Both the position numbers and the translations under genes were made by a program. A DNA stretch of 64,000 nt from Tritonibacter scottomollicae (GTDB lineage: Bacteria; Pseudomonadota; Alphaproteobacteria; Rhodobacterales; Rhodobacteraceae), in assembly GCF_003003215.1 (NCBI RefSeq), contig NZ_PVUF01000001.1:558001-622000 (forward strand), read 5' to 3'. Position 1 is the stretch's first letter. Each line of letters begins with the position of its first letter. This document shows positions 17,422 to 24,432 of the stretch, piece after piece. The notes beneath the pieces are model-generated. The model did no database searches, was not told where the DNA came from, and saw only the letters and a list, made by a program, of their open reading frames with translations.

Positions 17422-18813
17422 TTAGTCAAGGAGATAGCCGTAGGAGCCGTTGAAGTCCTGATTGGCCACTTCACCCGCTGCCCCCCCTTGGGCACGCTCT
17501 GTGCGACCAAATAGGAACAGGTTCTTTTCGCTTGGTGGCCTGATCCGGTCCGTGGGCAGCGACAAGGCTTCGCCACGTGTCGGGGTCACCAGATGCGCGG
17601 AGACGATGATCACCAGCTCGCTCTGGCTGCGTTCGTAGTCCGCGCTGCGGAACAGGGCCCCCAGCACAGGCACATCACCCAGCCATGGGATCTGGGCGGC
17701 GCCGTCACGGAATTCATCCTCAATCAGCCCTGCGATGGCAAAGCTCTCCCCGTCACGCAATTCCACTGTGGTCGCGGTTTCACGACGCGTGAAGGCGTTG
17801 ATCGAAAACCCGTTCAAGGTCAGGGAGTTGGCAGTGTCGATCGCGGAGACGGCGGCCATCAATTCAAGATTGATCAGATCGCCGTCCACGACGCGGGGGG
17901 TAAAGTTCAGCTCGATGCCGAAGGGTTTGAATTCGACGGTTGTCGTCCCTTCGTCCTGTGCGACCGGCACCGGATACTCGCCACCCGCAAGGAAGCTGGC
18001 TTCCTGACCGGAGAGGGCGGACAGGTTGGGCTCTGCCAACGTGCGAACAAGGCCCTTTTGCTCCAGAGCTTCGAGAAGGATGCCGAACTCAACAGAACCG
18101 ATGTCAAATCCGACAAACATTGCGCCCAAGGACTCGCCCTGAGGGGTGATCGTCGGTTGGCCGAGCCCATTATTGCCTTGTAGCCAAGTTCCGGTCTCAC
18201 CAGTGGTGCGACTGGAGCGGAAGGCAACAGAAGAGCCAAGTGACTTGCTGACCGAGCGCTGCATTTCGGCAAAGCGTACCTTGAGCATGACCTGCTGAAC
18301 GCCGCCGACTGTCATCAGGTTGCTGACGCGATCCGGTGCATAGCGCTCGGCGAGATCAAGCGCGCGCTGCAGTCGTTGCGAACTGGAGACGTTGCCGGAC
18401 AGGACGATCCCGTCATTGGCGGTACGCACCTCGATTTTCTCGGTGGGCAGGATCTGCTGCAGGCGTTTCTTGAATTCGCTCACATCTGCCGCAACGCGTA
18501 CGTCGACATTGGTGATCAGACGGCCGGAGGCGTCCAGCAGTGTCAGCGTGGTCATGCCCGGAGACTTGCCCAGCACATAGATCGTTCGATCTGACAGGGA
18601 CGAGATATCTGCGATCCCTGGGTTGGCGATGCTCAGCTCTGCAAACGGAACATCAGCCTCCACCACCACGGCCCGATTCATCGGGACATCCAGAATCGCA
18701 TTGGTGCCCTTTTTCAGAACGCTGATCCCCTGCGCCAGAGTGGCGTGGGGCTGCGCAACAAACAGAAGGGTCAGCCCAGTGAGGGCTGCCGCACAATAAC
18801 GTCGAATTGACAT
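17422..18813 (-). CDS. cpaC: Tad pilus secretin CpaC/RcpA
   Basis: A 463-residue outer-membrane secretin. A signal peptide (MSIRRYCAAALTGLTLLFVA, ending near ATLAQG) is followed by an N-terminal pilus-assembly domain (VDVRVAADVSEFKKRLQQI), a BON-like segment, and the secretin core EFGILLEALEQKGLVRTLAE with VEFKPFGIELNFTPRVV. It forms the pore through which the Flp pilus passes. The start at 18813 follows AAGG and AGG sequences; the frame continues seven codons upstream. Confidence 0.94.
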   Translation of the reverse strand: MSIRRYCAAALTGLTLLFVAQPHATLAQGISVLKKGTNAILDVPMNRAVVVEADVPFAELSIANPGIADISSLSDRTIYVLGKSPGMTTLTLLDASGRLITNVDVRVAADVSEFKKRLQQILPTEKIEVRTANDGIVLSGNVSSSQRLQRALDLAERYAPDRVSNLMTVGGVQQVMLKVRFAEMQRSVSKSLGSSVAFRSSRTTGETGTWLQGNNGLGQPTITPQGESLGAMFVGFDIGSVEFGILLEALEQKGLVRTLAEPNLSALSGQEASFLAGGEYPVPVAQDEGTTTVEFKPFGIELNFTPRVVDGDLINLELMAAVSAIDTANSLTLNGFSINAFTRRETATTVELRDGESFAIAGLIEDEFRDGAAQIPWLGDVPVLGALFRSADYERSQSELVIIVSAHLVTPTRGEALSLPTDRIRPPSEKNLFLFGRTERAQGGAAGEVANQDFNGSYGYLLD

Positions 18814-18962
18814 GTGACCTGCCTTTCGGATCACGCCTCAGAGTGTGGGGTCTTTGCGCCCCGAATTTGCGGTCAATGTGCGCGACTTCTTGTTTCAATG
18901 CAAGAATCAATGACTTCGGAGCGTGTATTCACGCGCCGCGTGGTGATCCCGCGCCACAAGAA

Positions 18963-18998
18963 CAAGGCCCGCGCCTCTGAGGTGAGATACGGGCCTTG
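18963..18998 (-). other. Hairpin between cpaB and cpaC
   Basis: CAAGGCCCG (18963-18971) is perfectly complementary to CGGGCCTTG (18990-18998). It lies in the 215-base gap after cpaB on the minus strand. No T-run follows, so it may attenuate or process the message rather than end it. Confidence 0.5.
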
Positions 18999-19028
18999 CG
19001 TCCTTAGATCAGGAAATATTCAAAAAAT

Positions 19029-19892
19029 TCAATCACTACAGGGGATCGGGATGTCGACGACATCTGCACCGCGGCGGGTGCGGATCGTACAAACTCTTTT
19101 CTCTTCGGCCTGCACTGGCGCGTCCAGTTCTCCCAGTCCGAAGAGTGCACGTTGATCTACCTCGACCAGCGACGCGATCGTATCATCTTCGGCACCGACA
19201 AGGGACAGCGTCAGGCGACCTGTCGATTGAGCCTGAGCAAGGGTCGCAACCTGTTCTGGCAGGGCTTTGACCGTCACCGTGCGTGCGATGACCGCGTCCC
19301 GAAAGTCGCTGCCTGCGATCTGATCGACAGCGATCAGTTCAATATTTGTCTGGATCAGACGAGTGACTTCACCGTTGTGATCCTGGCCGCGGCGGGCAGG
19401 TGGCTGGCCACTCCAGTAGACATCAACCCGGTCGCCGGGTCGCAGGAACCCCGACACGCCGCTGGCGACATCAACACGAATGGCAAAAGCCCGCATGCCT
19501 TTTTCAAGGCGGGAGGTAATGCCAGCGTCTTCGCCGGGGGCGGTTACTTTTACGGCCATCAGGGGCTCGTTGCGTTCCATGGTACGCAGGACATAGCGAG
19601 CGTCTGTTGCCTTTTCGGACGGGAACAGCGTTGCCTCGTCGCTGAAGACACCCTCTGGCAGGGCATTCTTTGGCCATGCGACGGCCCGCACAGACTCCTT
19701 GGTCAGGCGTTGCCCGTACGAGAGCGTTTCATTCGCGACGAATACCGCAACGGTTGGCACGGATGTGGTCCGGTTGGCTTGCTCTTGCGCCAGCGCCGTC
19801 TGGTATCTCTCGATGTAGTTCTTTGCCATCATGACGGCGCCGCCAGCCAGGGCGACGCCCACGACGAGCACAAGTCCGAAAACTGCTCTCAT
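19029..19892 (-). CDS. cpaB: Flp pilus assembly protein CpaB/RcpC
   Basis: A 287-residue protein with one N-terminal membrane helix (VFGLVLVVGVALAGGAVMMA). A SAF domain follows (VFVANETLSYGQRLTKESVRAVAWP, about residues 50-75), then the RcpC domain (GMRAFAIRVDVASGVSGFLRPGDRVDVYW). CpaB is a periplasmic part of the Flp pilus system acting with the secretin. It sits between the pilin genes and cpaC, as in most Tad loci. Confidence 0.93.
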   Translation of the reverse strand: MRAVFGLVLVVGVALAGGAVMMAKNYIERYQTALAQEQANRTTSVPTVAVFVANETLSYGQRLTKESVRAVAWPKNALPEGVFSDEATLFPSEKATDARYVLRTMERNEPLMAVKVTAPGEDAGITSRLEKGMRAFAIRVDVASGVSGFLRPGDRVDVYWSGQPPARRGQDHNGEVTRLIQTNIELIAVDQIAGSDFRDAVIARTVTVKALPEQVATLAQAQSTGRLTLSLVGAEDDTIASLVEVDQRALFGLGELDAPVQAEEKRVCTIRTRRGADVVDIPIPCSD

Positions 19893-20026
19893 GGTAGTCC
19901 CTTTCAGTGAAACTCAGGGCGGTGCTGCGCCTACGGCGGACGGTTCTGTGGCATCATCGGGTACCAGCCGCGCCGCTGGGCAATACAACTTGCTGGTCCA
20001 TCTCTGACTTGAGGTCTCTCAGCCGG

Positions 20027-20200
20027 TCAGAATGTCAGATTTCTCATGTATTCGACGATGGAGTTGAGATGAGCGAAAGTCTCATCGCTCATGAACTTTG
20101 CGGTCAAAGCACATAGGGCGGCCATTGCAGCGGTCAGGACGACCCAATCAACTGATATTGCGCCGTCTTCGCTTGCTCTGAAGGCTTTTAGCGTCTTCAT
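20027..20200 (-). CDS. Small Flp-like pilin, second copy
   Basis: A 57-residue protein: a short Lys-rich leader MKTLKAFRASEDG, then AISVDWVVLTAAMAALCAL, one hydrophobic helix and a short tail. The N-terminal half is a clear paralogue of the pilin at 20300-20506 (EDGAxxVDWVVLTAAxA in both). Flp pilins usually have Glu-Tyr after the cleavage site; both proteins here have Asp-Trp. It may be a minor pilin or pseudopilin. The start at MKTLKAF (20200) is preferred to a frame extending five codons further. Confidence 0.8.
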   Translation of the reverse strand: MKTLKAFRASEDGAISVDWVVLTAAMAALCALTAKFMSDETFAHLNSIVEYMRNLTF

Positions 20201-20230
20201 GGCCGTACTCCGCAAACTACATATATTGCT

Positions 20231-20265
20231 TATCCTGGGCCGATGCGTGTGATGGGCCCAGGATA
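20231..20265 (-). other. Perfect hairpin between the two pilin-like genes
   Basis: TATCCTGGGCC (20231-20241) is perfectly complementary to GGCCCAGGATA (20255-20265), with a 13-base loop. It lies between the major pilin-like gene and the second one on the minus strand. On that strand no T-run follows, so partial termination or protection of the upstream message from decay is more likely than full termination. Confidence 0.7.
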
Positions 20266-20299
20266 GTTTTGCAATTCAGCTATCCGCAACGGGTGCGAA

Positions 20300-20506
20300 T
20301 TACTCGGTCGGAGTCGGCGCTGTGTAGGAGTCGGCGTCGTTCGTGGTGAGGAAGGTTGATGTGTCAGCGGTCATATCAACCACACCCTGCGAAATCTGGC
20401 TGTAAACGAGGGTGCCCAGAACGGCGACAGCTGCGGTCAGTACAACCCAGTCAACTGTTACGGCGCCGTCTTCGTCTTTGCGGAAGTTCTTGAAGAATTT
20501 GATCAT
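20300..20506 (-). CDS. Flp-type pilin (probable major pilin)
   Basis: A 68-residue protein: leader MIKFFKNFRKDEDG, then AVTVDWVVLTAAVAVLGTLVYS (membrane and assembly helix) and a polar Thr/Asp-rich tail. This is the Flp layout with Asp-Trp replacing the usual Glu-Tyr. A very good ribosome-binding site (complement of TCCCTCCTG at 20513-20521) and its position as first gene of the Tad locus suggest high expression. CpaA (9857-10357) is the likely leader peptidase. Confidence 0.85.
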   Translation of the reverse strand: MIKFFKNFRKDEDGAVTVDWVVLTAAVAVLGTLVYSQISQGVVDMTADTSTFLTTNDADSYTAPTPTE

Positions 20507-20867
20507 GGTTCGTCCCTCCTGAGGATCGGTAGAATGTTGGCATCCTGTTGGGCGCTTAGTGTCATCTGCTCTCTCACCTTCAGATGACGTCCCGCTTTGG
20601 ATGTCCCTGTTATCCGCATGCAGCGTGGCAGGAATTGGGCCGAAATCCGGAAACGCTTCATTAAGATTAAAAAAATGTTAGCAAATTCGGTAAGGTTCTA
20701 TTCACAAAGGGAATTTGCCGTTTCTGTCTGACGTAGACGCCCCCCGGGTAGCCGGATTGAGGAGCAAATATGGCAAAATGGCCCAATTCCCGACTGTCAG
20801 ACTGGATTTTTGGTCGGCTTTGGCTCAGGATTCTCTCAAATCAGAGCAGAAAACGAACGGGCGTAAT
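20507..20867. promoter_or_regulatory. Divergent pilin/transglycosylase intergenic region with a CtrA-like box
   Basis: This 361-base gap separates the minus-strand pilin from the plus-strand transglycosylase. Its middle (20655-20700) is AT-rich and holds TTAA-N7-TTAG at 20667-20681, one mismatch from the CtrA consensus TTAA-N7-TTAA. Caulobacter pilA is a CtrA target, so the site is plausible. Nothing else stands out in this gap. Confidence 0.4.
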
Positions 20868-21680
20868 ATGAAAAGGGTGCTGGCCGCATGCTGTGGTCTC
20901 TTGGTCGCGAGTGCCGTGTGTGCGCAGGAGGCTGCGCAGCCCGTGCCATTCGCGGATTTTGAGGCAAAGCGGGTCCGGCCACCAACTGCGGGCACACAGA
21001 AGCGGATCACCGTGCAGATCGACCCTGAAGCAGAGCCCGCGGCCGATGTGTCCGTTGCAGCTGCGCCGGACGGCTCGCTTGCTCCGGCGGCGAAGGCCGC
21101 GCGGTTCGCCTGGTTCTGGGATGAGGTGGGCACCGATTTGGCAGGCGCGTCTCCGGGGCGGTTGCAGGACGGGCTTGGGGTGCTTGAGGGCCGCGTCGAA
21201 GTTCCCGCGCCGCGCCTGCAGGATTTGCAGGACATGATTGCCGACTATGGCGTGACCCTGCTGACGTCGACCATTGGCACTGATGTCTCTCCCGCGCTGG
21301 TGCTTGCGGTCATGGCGGTCGAATCCGGTGGAAAAGCGGATGCTGTCAGCCGGGTCGGGGCTCAGGGGCTGATGCAGTTGATGCCTGACACTGCGACGCA
21401 ATTTGGCGTTTCGGATGCGTTTGATGCGCAGCAGAACATTCTTGGTGGGGTGAAGTTCCTGGATGTGCTCATGCAGGAATTCTCCGGCGATCCGGTTCTG
21501 GTTCTGGCCGGGTATAATGCGGGCGCAGGAGCGGTGCGTGAGCACGGAGGCGTCCCCCCTTATGCGGAAACCCGTGACTATGTACCAAAGGTGCTCGCGG
21601 CCTATCGGGTCACGCGCAACCTGTGCACAACGCCTCCGATCATGGTGTCGGACGGGTGCGTTTTCCAATCCATGAACTGA
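20868..21680 (+). CDS. Lytic transglycosylase (SLT domain)
   Basis: A 270-residue secreted or periplasmic protein. The signal peptide MKRVLAACCGLLVASAVCAQ is followed by a variable region and a C-terminal SLT domain: VLAVMAVESGGKADAVS with the catalytic Glu near residue 153, then VGAQGLMQLMPDTA, NILGGVKFLDVLM and LAGYNAGAGAV. It cleaves peptidoglycan strands. It is divergent from the Tad locus, so it could open the wall for the pilus, but there is no direct evidence. The ATG at 20868 starts the signal peptide; the open frame begins earlier. Confidence 0.92.
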   Translation: MKRVLAACCGLLVASAVCAQEAAQPVPFADFEAKRVRPPTAGTQKRITVQIDPEAEPAADVSVAAAPDGSLAPAAKAARFAWFWDEVGTDLAGASPGRLQDGLGVLEGRVEVPAPRLQDLQDMIADYGVTLLTSTIGTDVSPALVLAVMAVESGGKADAVSRVGAQGLMQLMPDTATQFGVSDAFDAQQNILGGVKFLDVLMQEFSGDPVLVLAGYNAGAGAVREHGGVPPYAETRDYVPKVLAAYRVTRNLCTTPPIMVSDGCVFQSMN

Positions 21681-21703
21681 ACGTCGAGGGTCTGGGGGGC
21701 GTG

Positions 21704-21738
21704 CAAAAAAGGCGCGGCGATCTCTCGATCACCGCGCC
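21704..21738 (-). terminator. Intrinsic terminator of the scoAB transcript
   Basis: GGCGCGG-C-GAT (21711-21721) pairs with ATC-A-CCGCGCC (21728-21738) with one mismatch. The A-run at 21704-21710 becomes a T-run on the minus strand, just after the stem. It lies about 30 bases past scoB. Confidence 0.85.
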
Positions 21739-21771
21739 ACGCGTGTCATTTACGACGGAAAAATCCGTCGA

Positions 21772-22398
21772 CTAGTTGACGATGGTTGCCTCGGTGGCGG
21801 CGCGCAGCTCGTCCTCGGTGACGCCCTCAGCGACCTCGACGATCTTCAAGCCACCTTCAACCACGTCCAGCACGCCAAAGTTGGTGATGATGCGATCCAC
21901 CACGCCCTTGCCGGTCAGCGGCAGGGTGCATTCCTTCAGCAGCTTGGACTCGCCGTGCTTGTTGGCGTGATCCATTACCACGATGACGCGGCCCACGCCC
22001 GCCACCAGGTCCATTGCGCCGCCCATGCCTTTGATCAGCTTGCCGGGGATCATCCAGTTCGCCAGATCGCCGTTCTCCGCCACTTCCATCGCGCCGAGGA
22101 TCGCGGCGGCGATCTTGCCGCCCCGGATCATGCCGAAGGAGGTTGCGCTGTCGAAATAGGCAGTTCGGTTCAGCTCGGTGATGGTCTGCTTGCCGGCGTT
22201 GATCAGGTCCGGATCCTCCTCGCCCTCAAAGGGGAAGGGGCCCATGCCCAGCATACCATTCTCGGATTGCAGGGTGATGTCCTTGTCGCCGACATAGTTA
22301 GCCACCAGCGTCGGGATGCCGATGCCTAGGTTCACATACATGCCGTCTTCGAGTTCCTGTGCCGCCCGTGCGGCCATCTGGTTGCGGTCCCATGCCAT
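21772..22398 (-). CDS. scoB: 3-oxoacid CoA-transferase subunit B
   Basis: A 208-residue beta subunit of the class I CoA-transferase that moves CoA from succinyl-CoA to acetoacetate or a related acid. The catalytic Glu lies in LQSENGMLGMGP near residue 45. It follows scoA with a 3-base gap, the normal two-gene unit. The pair could equally be annotated as AtoA/AtoD; sequence alone does not fix the substrate. Confidence 0.92.
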   Translation of the reverse strand: MAWDRNQMAARAAQELEDGMYVNLGIGIPTLVANYVGDKDITLQSENGMLGMGPFPFEGEEDPDLINAGKQTITELNRTAYFDSATSFGMIRGGKIAAAILGAMEVAENGDLANWMIPGKLIKGMGGAMDLVAGVGRVIVVMDHANKHGESKLLKECTLPLTGKGVVDRIITNFGVLDVVEGGLKIVEVAEGVTEDELRAATEATIVN

Positions 22399-22401
22399 GG
22401 A

Positions 22402-23106
22402 TCAGGCCTCCTCACGCGGACGGGTGGTCACTTTTTCGATGCGTTTTTCGTGCTCGCCTTGGATCAGGCGGTGCACATAGACGCCGGGCAGGTGGATGTG
22501 ATCGGGATCCAGGCTGCCGGTGGGCACGATCTCTTCCACCTCGACCACGCAGACCTTGCCGCACATGGCGGCGGGCGGGTTGAAGTTGCGGGCAGTCTTG
22601 CGGAACACGAGGTTGCCGGTCTCGTCAGCTTTCCACGCTTTCACGATCGACAGATCCGCAAAGATACCGCGTTCGAGGATGTACTCCTCGCCGTCGAATT
22701 CCTTGACTTCCTTGCCCTCGGCAATCTGGGTGCCGACGCCGGTCTTTGTGTAGAATCCCGGAATGCCGCAGCCGCCGGCGCGCATGCGTTCGGCCAGTGT
22801 GCCTTGCGGGTTGAACTCCAGCTCCAATTCGCCGGACAGATACTGACGCATGAATTCTGCGTTCTCGCCCACGTAGGACGACATCATCTTCTTGACCTGC
22901 TTGGTCTGCAGCAGGATGCCGATGCCAAAATCATCGACGCCCGCATTGTTGGACGCAAAGGTCAGATCCTTGGTGCCCGCCTGTTTGATCGCCTCAAGCA
23001 GCAGTTCGGGGATGCCGCAGAGGCCAAAGCCGCCGGCCGCGATGGTCATGCCGTCGAACAGCACCCCGTCCAGGGCCTCGGCGGCAGAGCCGTATACCTT
23101 TTTCAT
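22402..23106 (-). CDS. scoA: 3-oxoacid CoA-transferase subunit A
   Basis: A 234-residue alpha subunit with the CoA-binding region [15 protein letters not shown] (about residues 27-41) and [16 protein letters not shown] near 110. With subunit B it allows use of ketone bodies and is tied to PHB/acetoacetate metabolism common in this clade. It is the first gene of the pair, which ends at an intrinsic terminator. Confidence 0.93.
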   Translation of the reverse strand: MKKVYGSAAEALDGVLFDGMTIAAGGFGLCGIPELLLEAIKQAGTKDLTFASNNAGVDDFGIGILLQTKQVKKMMSSYVGENAEFMRQYLSGELELEFNPQGTLAERMRAGGCGIPGFYTKTGVGTQIAEGKEVKEFDGEEYILERGIFADLSIVKAWKADETGNLVFRKTARNFNPPAAMCGKVCVVEVEEIVPTGSLDPDHIHLPGVYVHRLIQGEHEKRIEKVTTRPREEA

Positions 23107-23228
23107 GGAACTCTCCCTTCCATTTCCTCTGGATCAAGCTAATCGCCTTAGCTGCGCTGTCGAGTCAACGAATACGGAAAGCTCTGCGTATTTCTACCGA
23201 TGGTGCGACGGGGCCAATTGGCCCCGTG

Positions 23229-23259
23229 CCTCCGGCGGAGGTATTTTTGAAAAGATGAA
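23229..23259 (+). repeat. Short intergenic repeat, copy 2
   Basis: Identical to copy 1 over the hairpin CCTCCGGCGGAGG and the following TATTTTTGAAAAGATGAA. It ends 5 bases past the stop codon of the minus-strand VOC gene. On the plus strand it has no upstream coding transcript to terminate, so termination alone does not explain it. Confidence 0.8.
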
Positions 23260-23263
23260 AGGC

Positions 23264-23689
23264 TCAGCCGGGCAGCGCTTCGGCATTGTATTGAGCGGCA
23301 AAGGCCGGGCTGGGGGCGATGGGCGTGATGACGTCGATCAGCACGCCATTGGGGTCTTTCAGGATGAAATGGCGCTGGCCGAAGTCCTCGTCGCAGAGCG
23401 GCTTAACCACTTCCAGCCCCAGCGCGCTGAGGCGGTCATACTCGGCCCGGGCGTCCTCCACCTCGAAGTTCAGCAATATATGGCAGGTCGTGCCCCGCGC
23501 GCCCTCGGGGATGGTTTCGTGGCTGCCGTCGAGGATGGCGAGGTTCACGCCGGGGTCCGCATCGCTTTGCAGGTGAATGTACCAATCCGAGGTGAAGACG
23601 GGCGAGAAGCCAAAATTCGTTTGGTAGAAGCGCGCCGTTGCGCCCACGTCGGGGGTCTGGATCACGGGGTAGAATTGAGTGGGTTTCAT
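23264..23689 (-). CDS. VOC family (glyoxalase/bleomycin-resistance fold) protein
   Basis: A 141-residue protein with the paired beta-alpha-beta-beta-beta layout: [22 protein letters not shown] at the start and [16 protein letters not shown] near the end. No specific substrate can be assigned. It is divergent from a TetR regulator gene and shares a 61-base promoter region holding a perfect TetR-like operator, so it is the likely regulated target. GGAGAG upstream of the ATG supports the start. Confidence 0.85.
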   Translation of the reverse strand: MKPTQFYPVIQTPDVGATARFYQTNFGFSPVFTSDWYIHLQSDADPGVNLAILDGSHETIPEGARGTTCHILLNFEVEDARAEYDRLSALGLEVVKPLCDEDFGQRHFILKDPNGVLIDVITPIAPSPAFAAQYNAEALPG

Positions 23690-23707
23690 CTGTCTCTCTC
23701 CAAGAGT

Positions 23708-23726
23708 AACATACAGTCAGTATGTT
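23708..23726. promoter_or_regulatory. TetR-type operator
   Basis: AACATAC-AGTCA-GTATGTT is a perfect 7-bp inverted repeat with a 5-base centre, placed between the divergent VOC and TetR genes. This is the form of many AcrR/TetR operators. The TetR protein next to it is the obvious candidate ligand. Confidence 0.75.
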
Positions 23727-23750
23727 TTTGTAAACAAACAGGCTGCATGT

Positions 23751-24335
23751 ATGCAAGAAGAAAACAAACCCACCCCCAATCCAGAGCGTCGGGCGCAGAT
23801 GCGCGCCCGGCTGATCGCGGCGGCGCGCGCGCTCTTTGTGGAAAAAGGCTATGCCGAGGCCAGCACCCCGGAGATCGTGCGTGCGGCAGGAGCCACGCGG
23901 GGGGCGCTATATCATCACTTCGACGACAAGCGGGCGCTGTTTCACGCCGTTGTGCAGCAGGAGGCTGAGGCGGTCACGCAGGCCATCCAGGCCGCAGGGC
24001 AGGGGGCGGTCGGTGAGGGCGCGTTGACCGCGGGCAGCCGCGCGTTCTTTGCGGCGATGCAGATCGACGGGCGGGCGCAATTGCTGCTGGTTGATGGCCC
24101 ATCTGTCCTCGGTGCGCAGGAGATGGATCGCATCGACGCCGGCGGGGGCAGGGCGGCCCTGCGTCTCGGTCTGGCCGCAGCGCAGCCAGATCTACCCGCC
24201 GGAGAGCTGGACGCGCGCGCCACGGTACTGTCGGCGGCGTTTGACCGGGCAGCCTTGGCGATCACGCAGGGGGACGGCGCTCCTGAGGATTTCGAGGCTG
24301 CGATGGCCGCCCTTCTGGGCACTGGCTTCGGGTGA
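23751..24335 (+). CDS. TetR/AcrR family transcriptional regulator
   Basis: A 194-residue regulator. The N-terminal helix-turn-helix is RLIAAARALFVEKGYAEAST, then PEIVRAAGATRGALYHHFDDK, with a variable ligand-binding C-terminal domain. It is divergent from the VOC gene and probably represses both genes through the operator at 23708-23726. The ATG at 23751 (MQEENKP) is chosen; the upstream open frame would run through the operator. The inducer cannot be inferred. Confidence 0.92.
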   Translation: MQEENKPTPNPERRAQMRARLIAAARALFVEKGYAEASTPEIVRAAGATRGALYHHFDDKRALFHAVVQQEAEAVTQAIQAAGQGAVGEGALTAGSRAFFAAMQIDGRAQLLLVDGPSVLGAQEMDRIDAGGGRAALRLGLAAAQPDLPAGELDARATVLSAAFDRAALAITQGDGAPEDFEAAMAALLGTGFG

Positions 24336-24342
24336 AACGCGA

Positions 24343-24416
24343 GGCGCCGCGCGTCAGCGCGGCGCCGGGCCCAACGGGCGCGTCTGCATTTTCAATGCTG
24401 ATGAGACGGGCGGGAG
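24343..24416. repeat. Structured intergenic element, copy B
   Basis: Hairpin 1 GGCGCCGCGC-GTCA-GCGCGGCGCC (24343-24366); conserved block GGGCCCAACGGG (24367-24378); hairpin 2 GCATT-TTC-AATGC (24386-24398); conserved block GACGGGCGGGAG (24405-24416). It shares layout and blocks with copy A (8274-8345) but has different stems. It fills the gap between the convergent TetR and topA genes, just past the topA stop. Confidence 0.75.
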
Positions 24417-24432
24417 CCGCCAGCCAGCGCGG

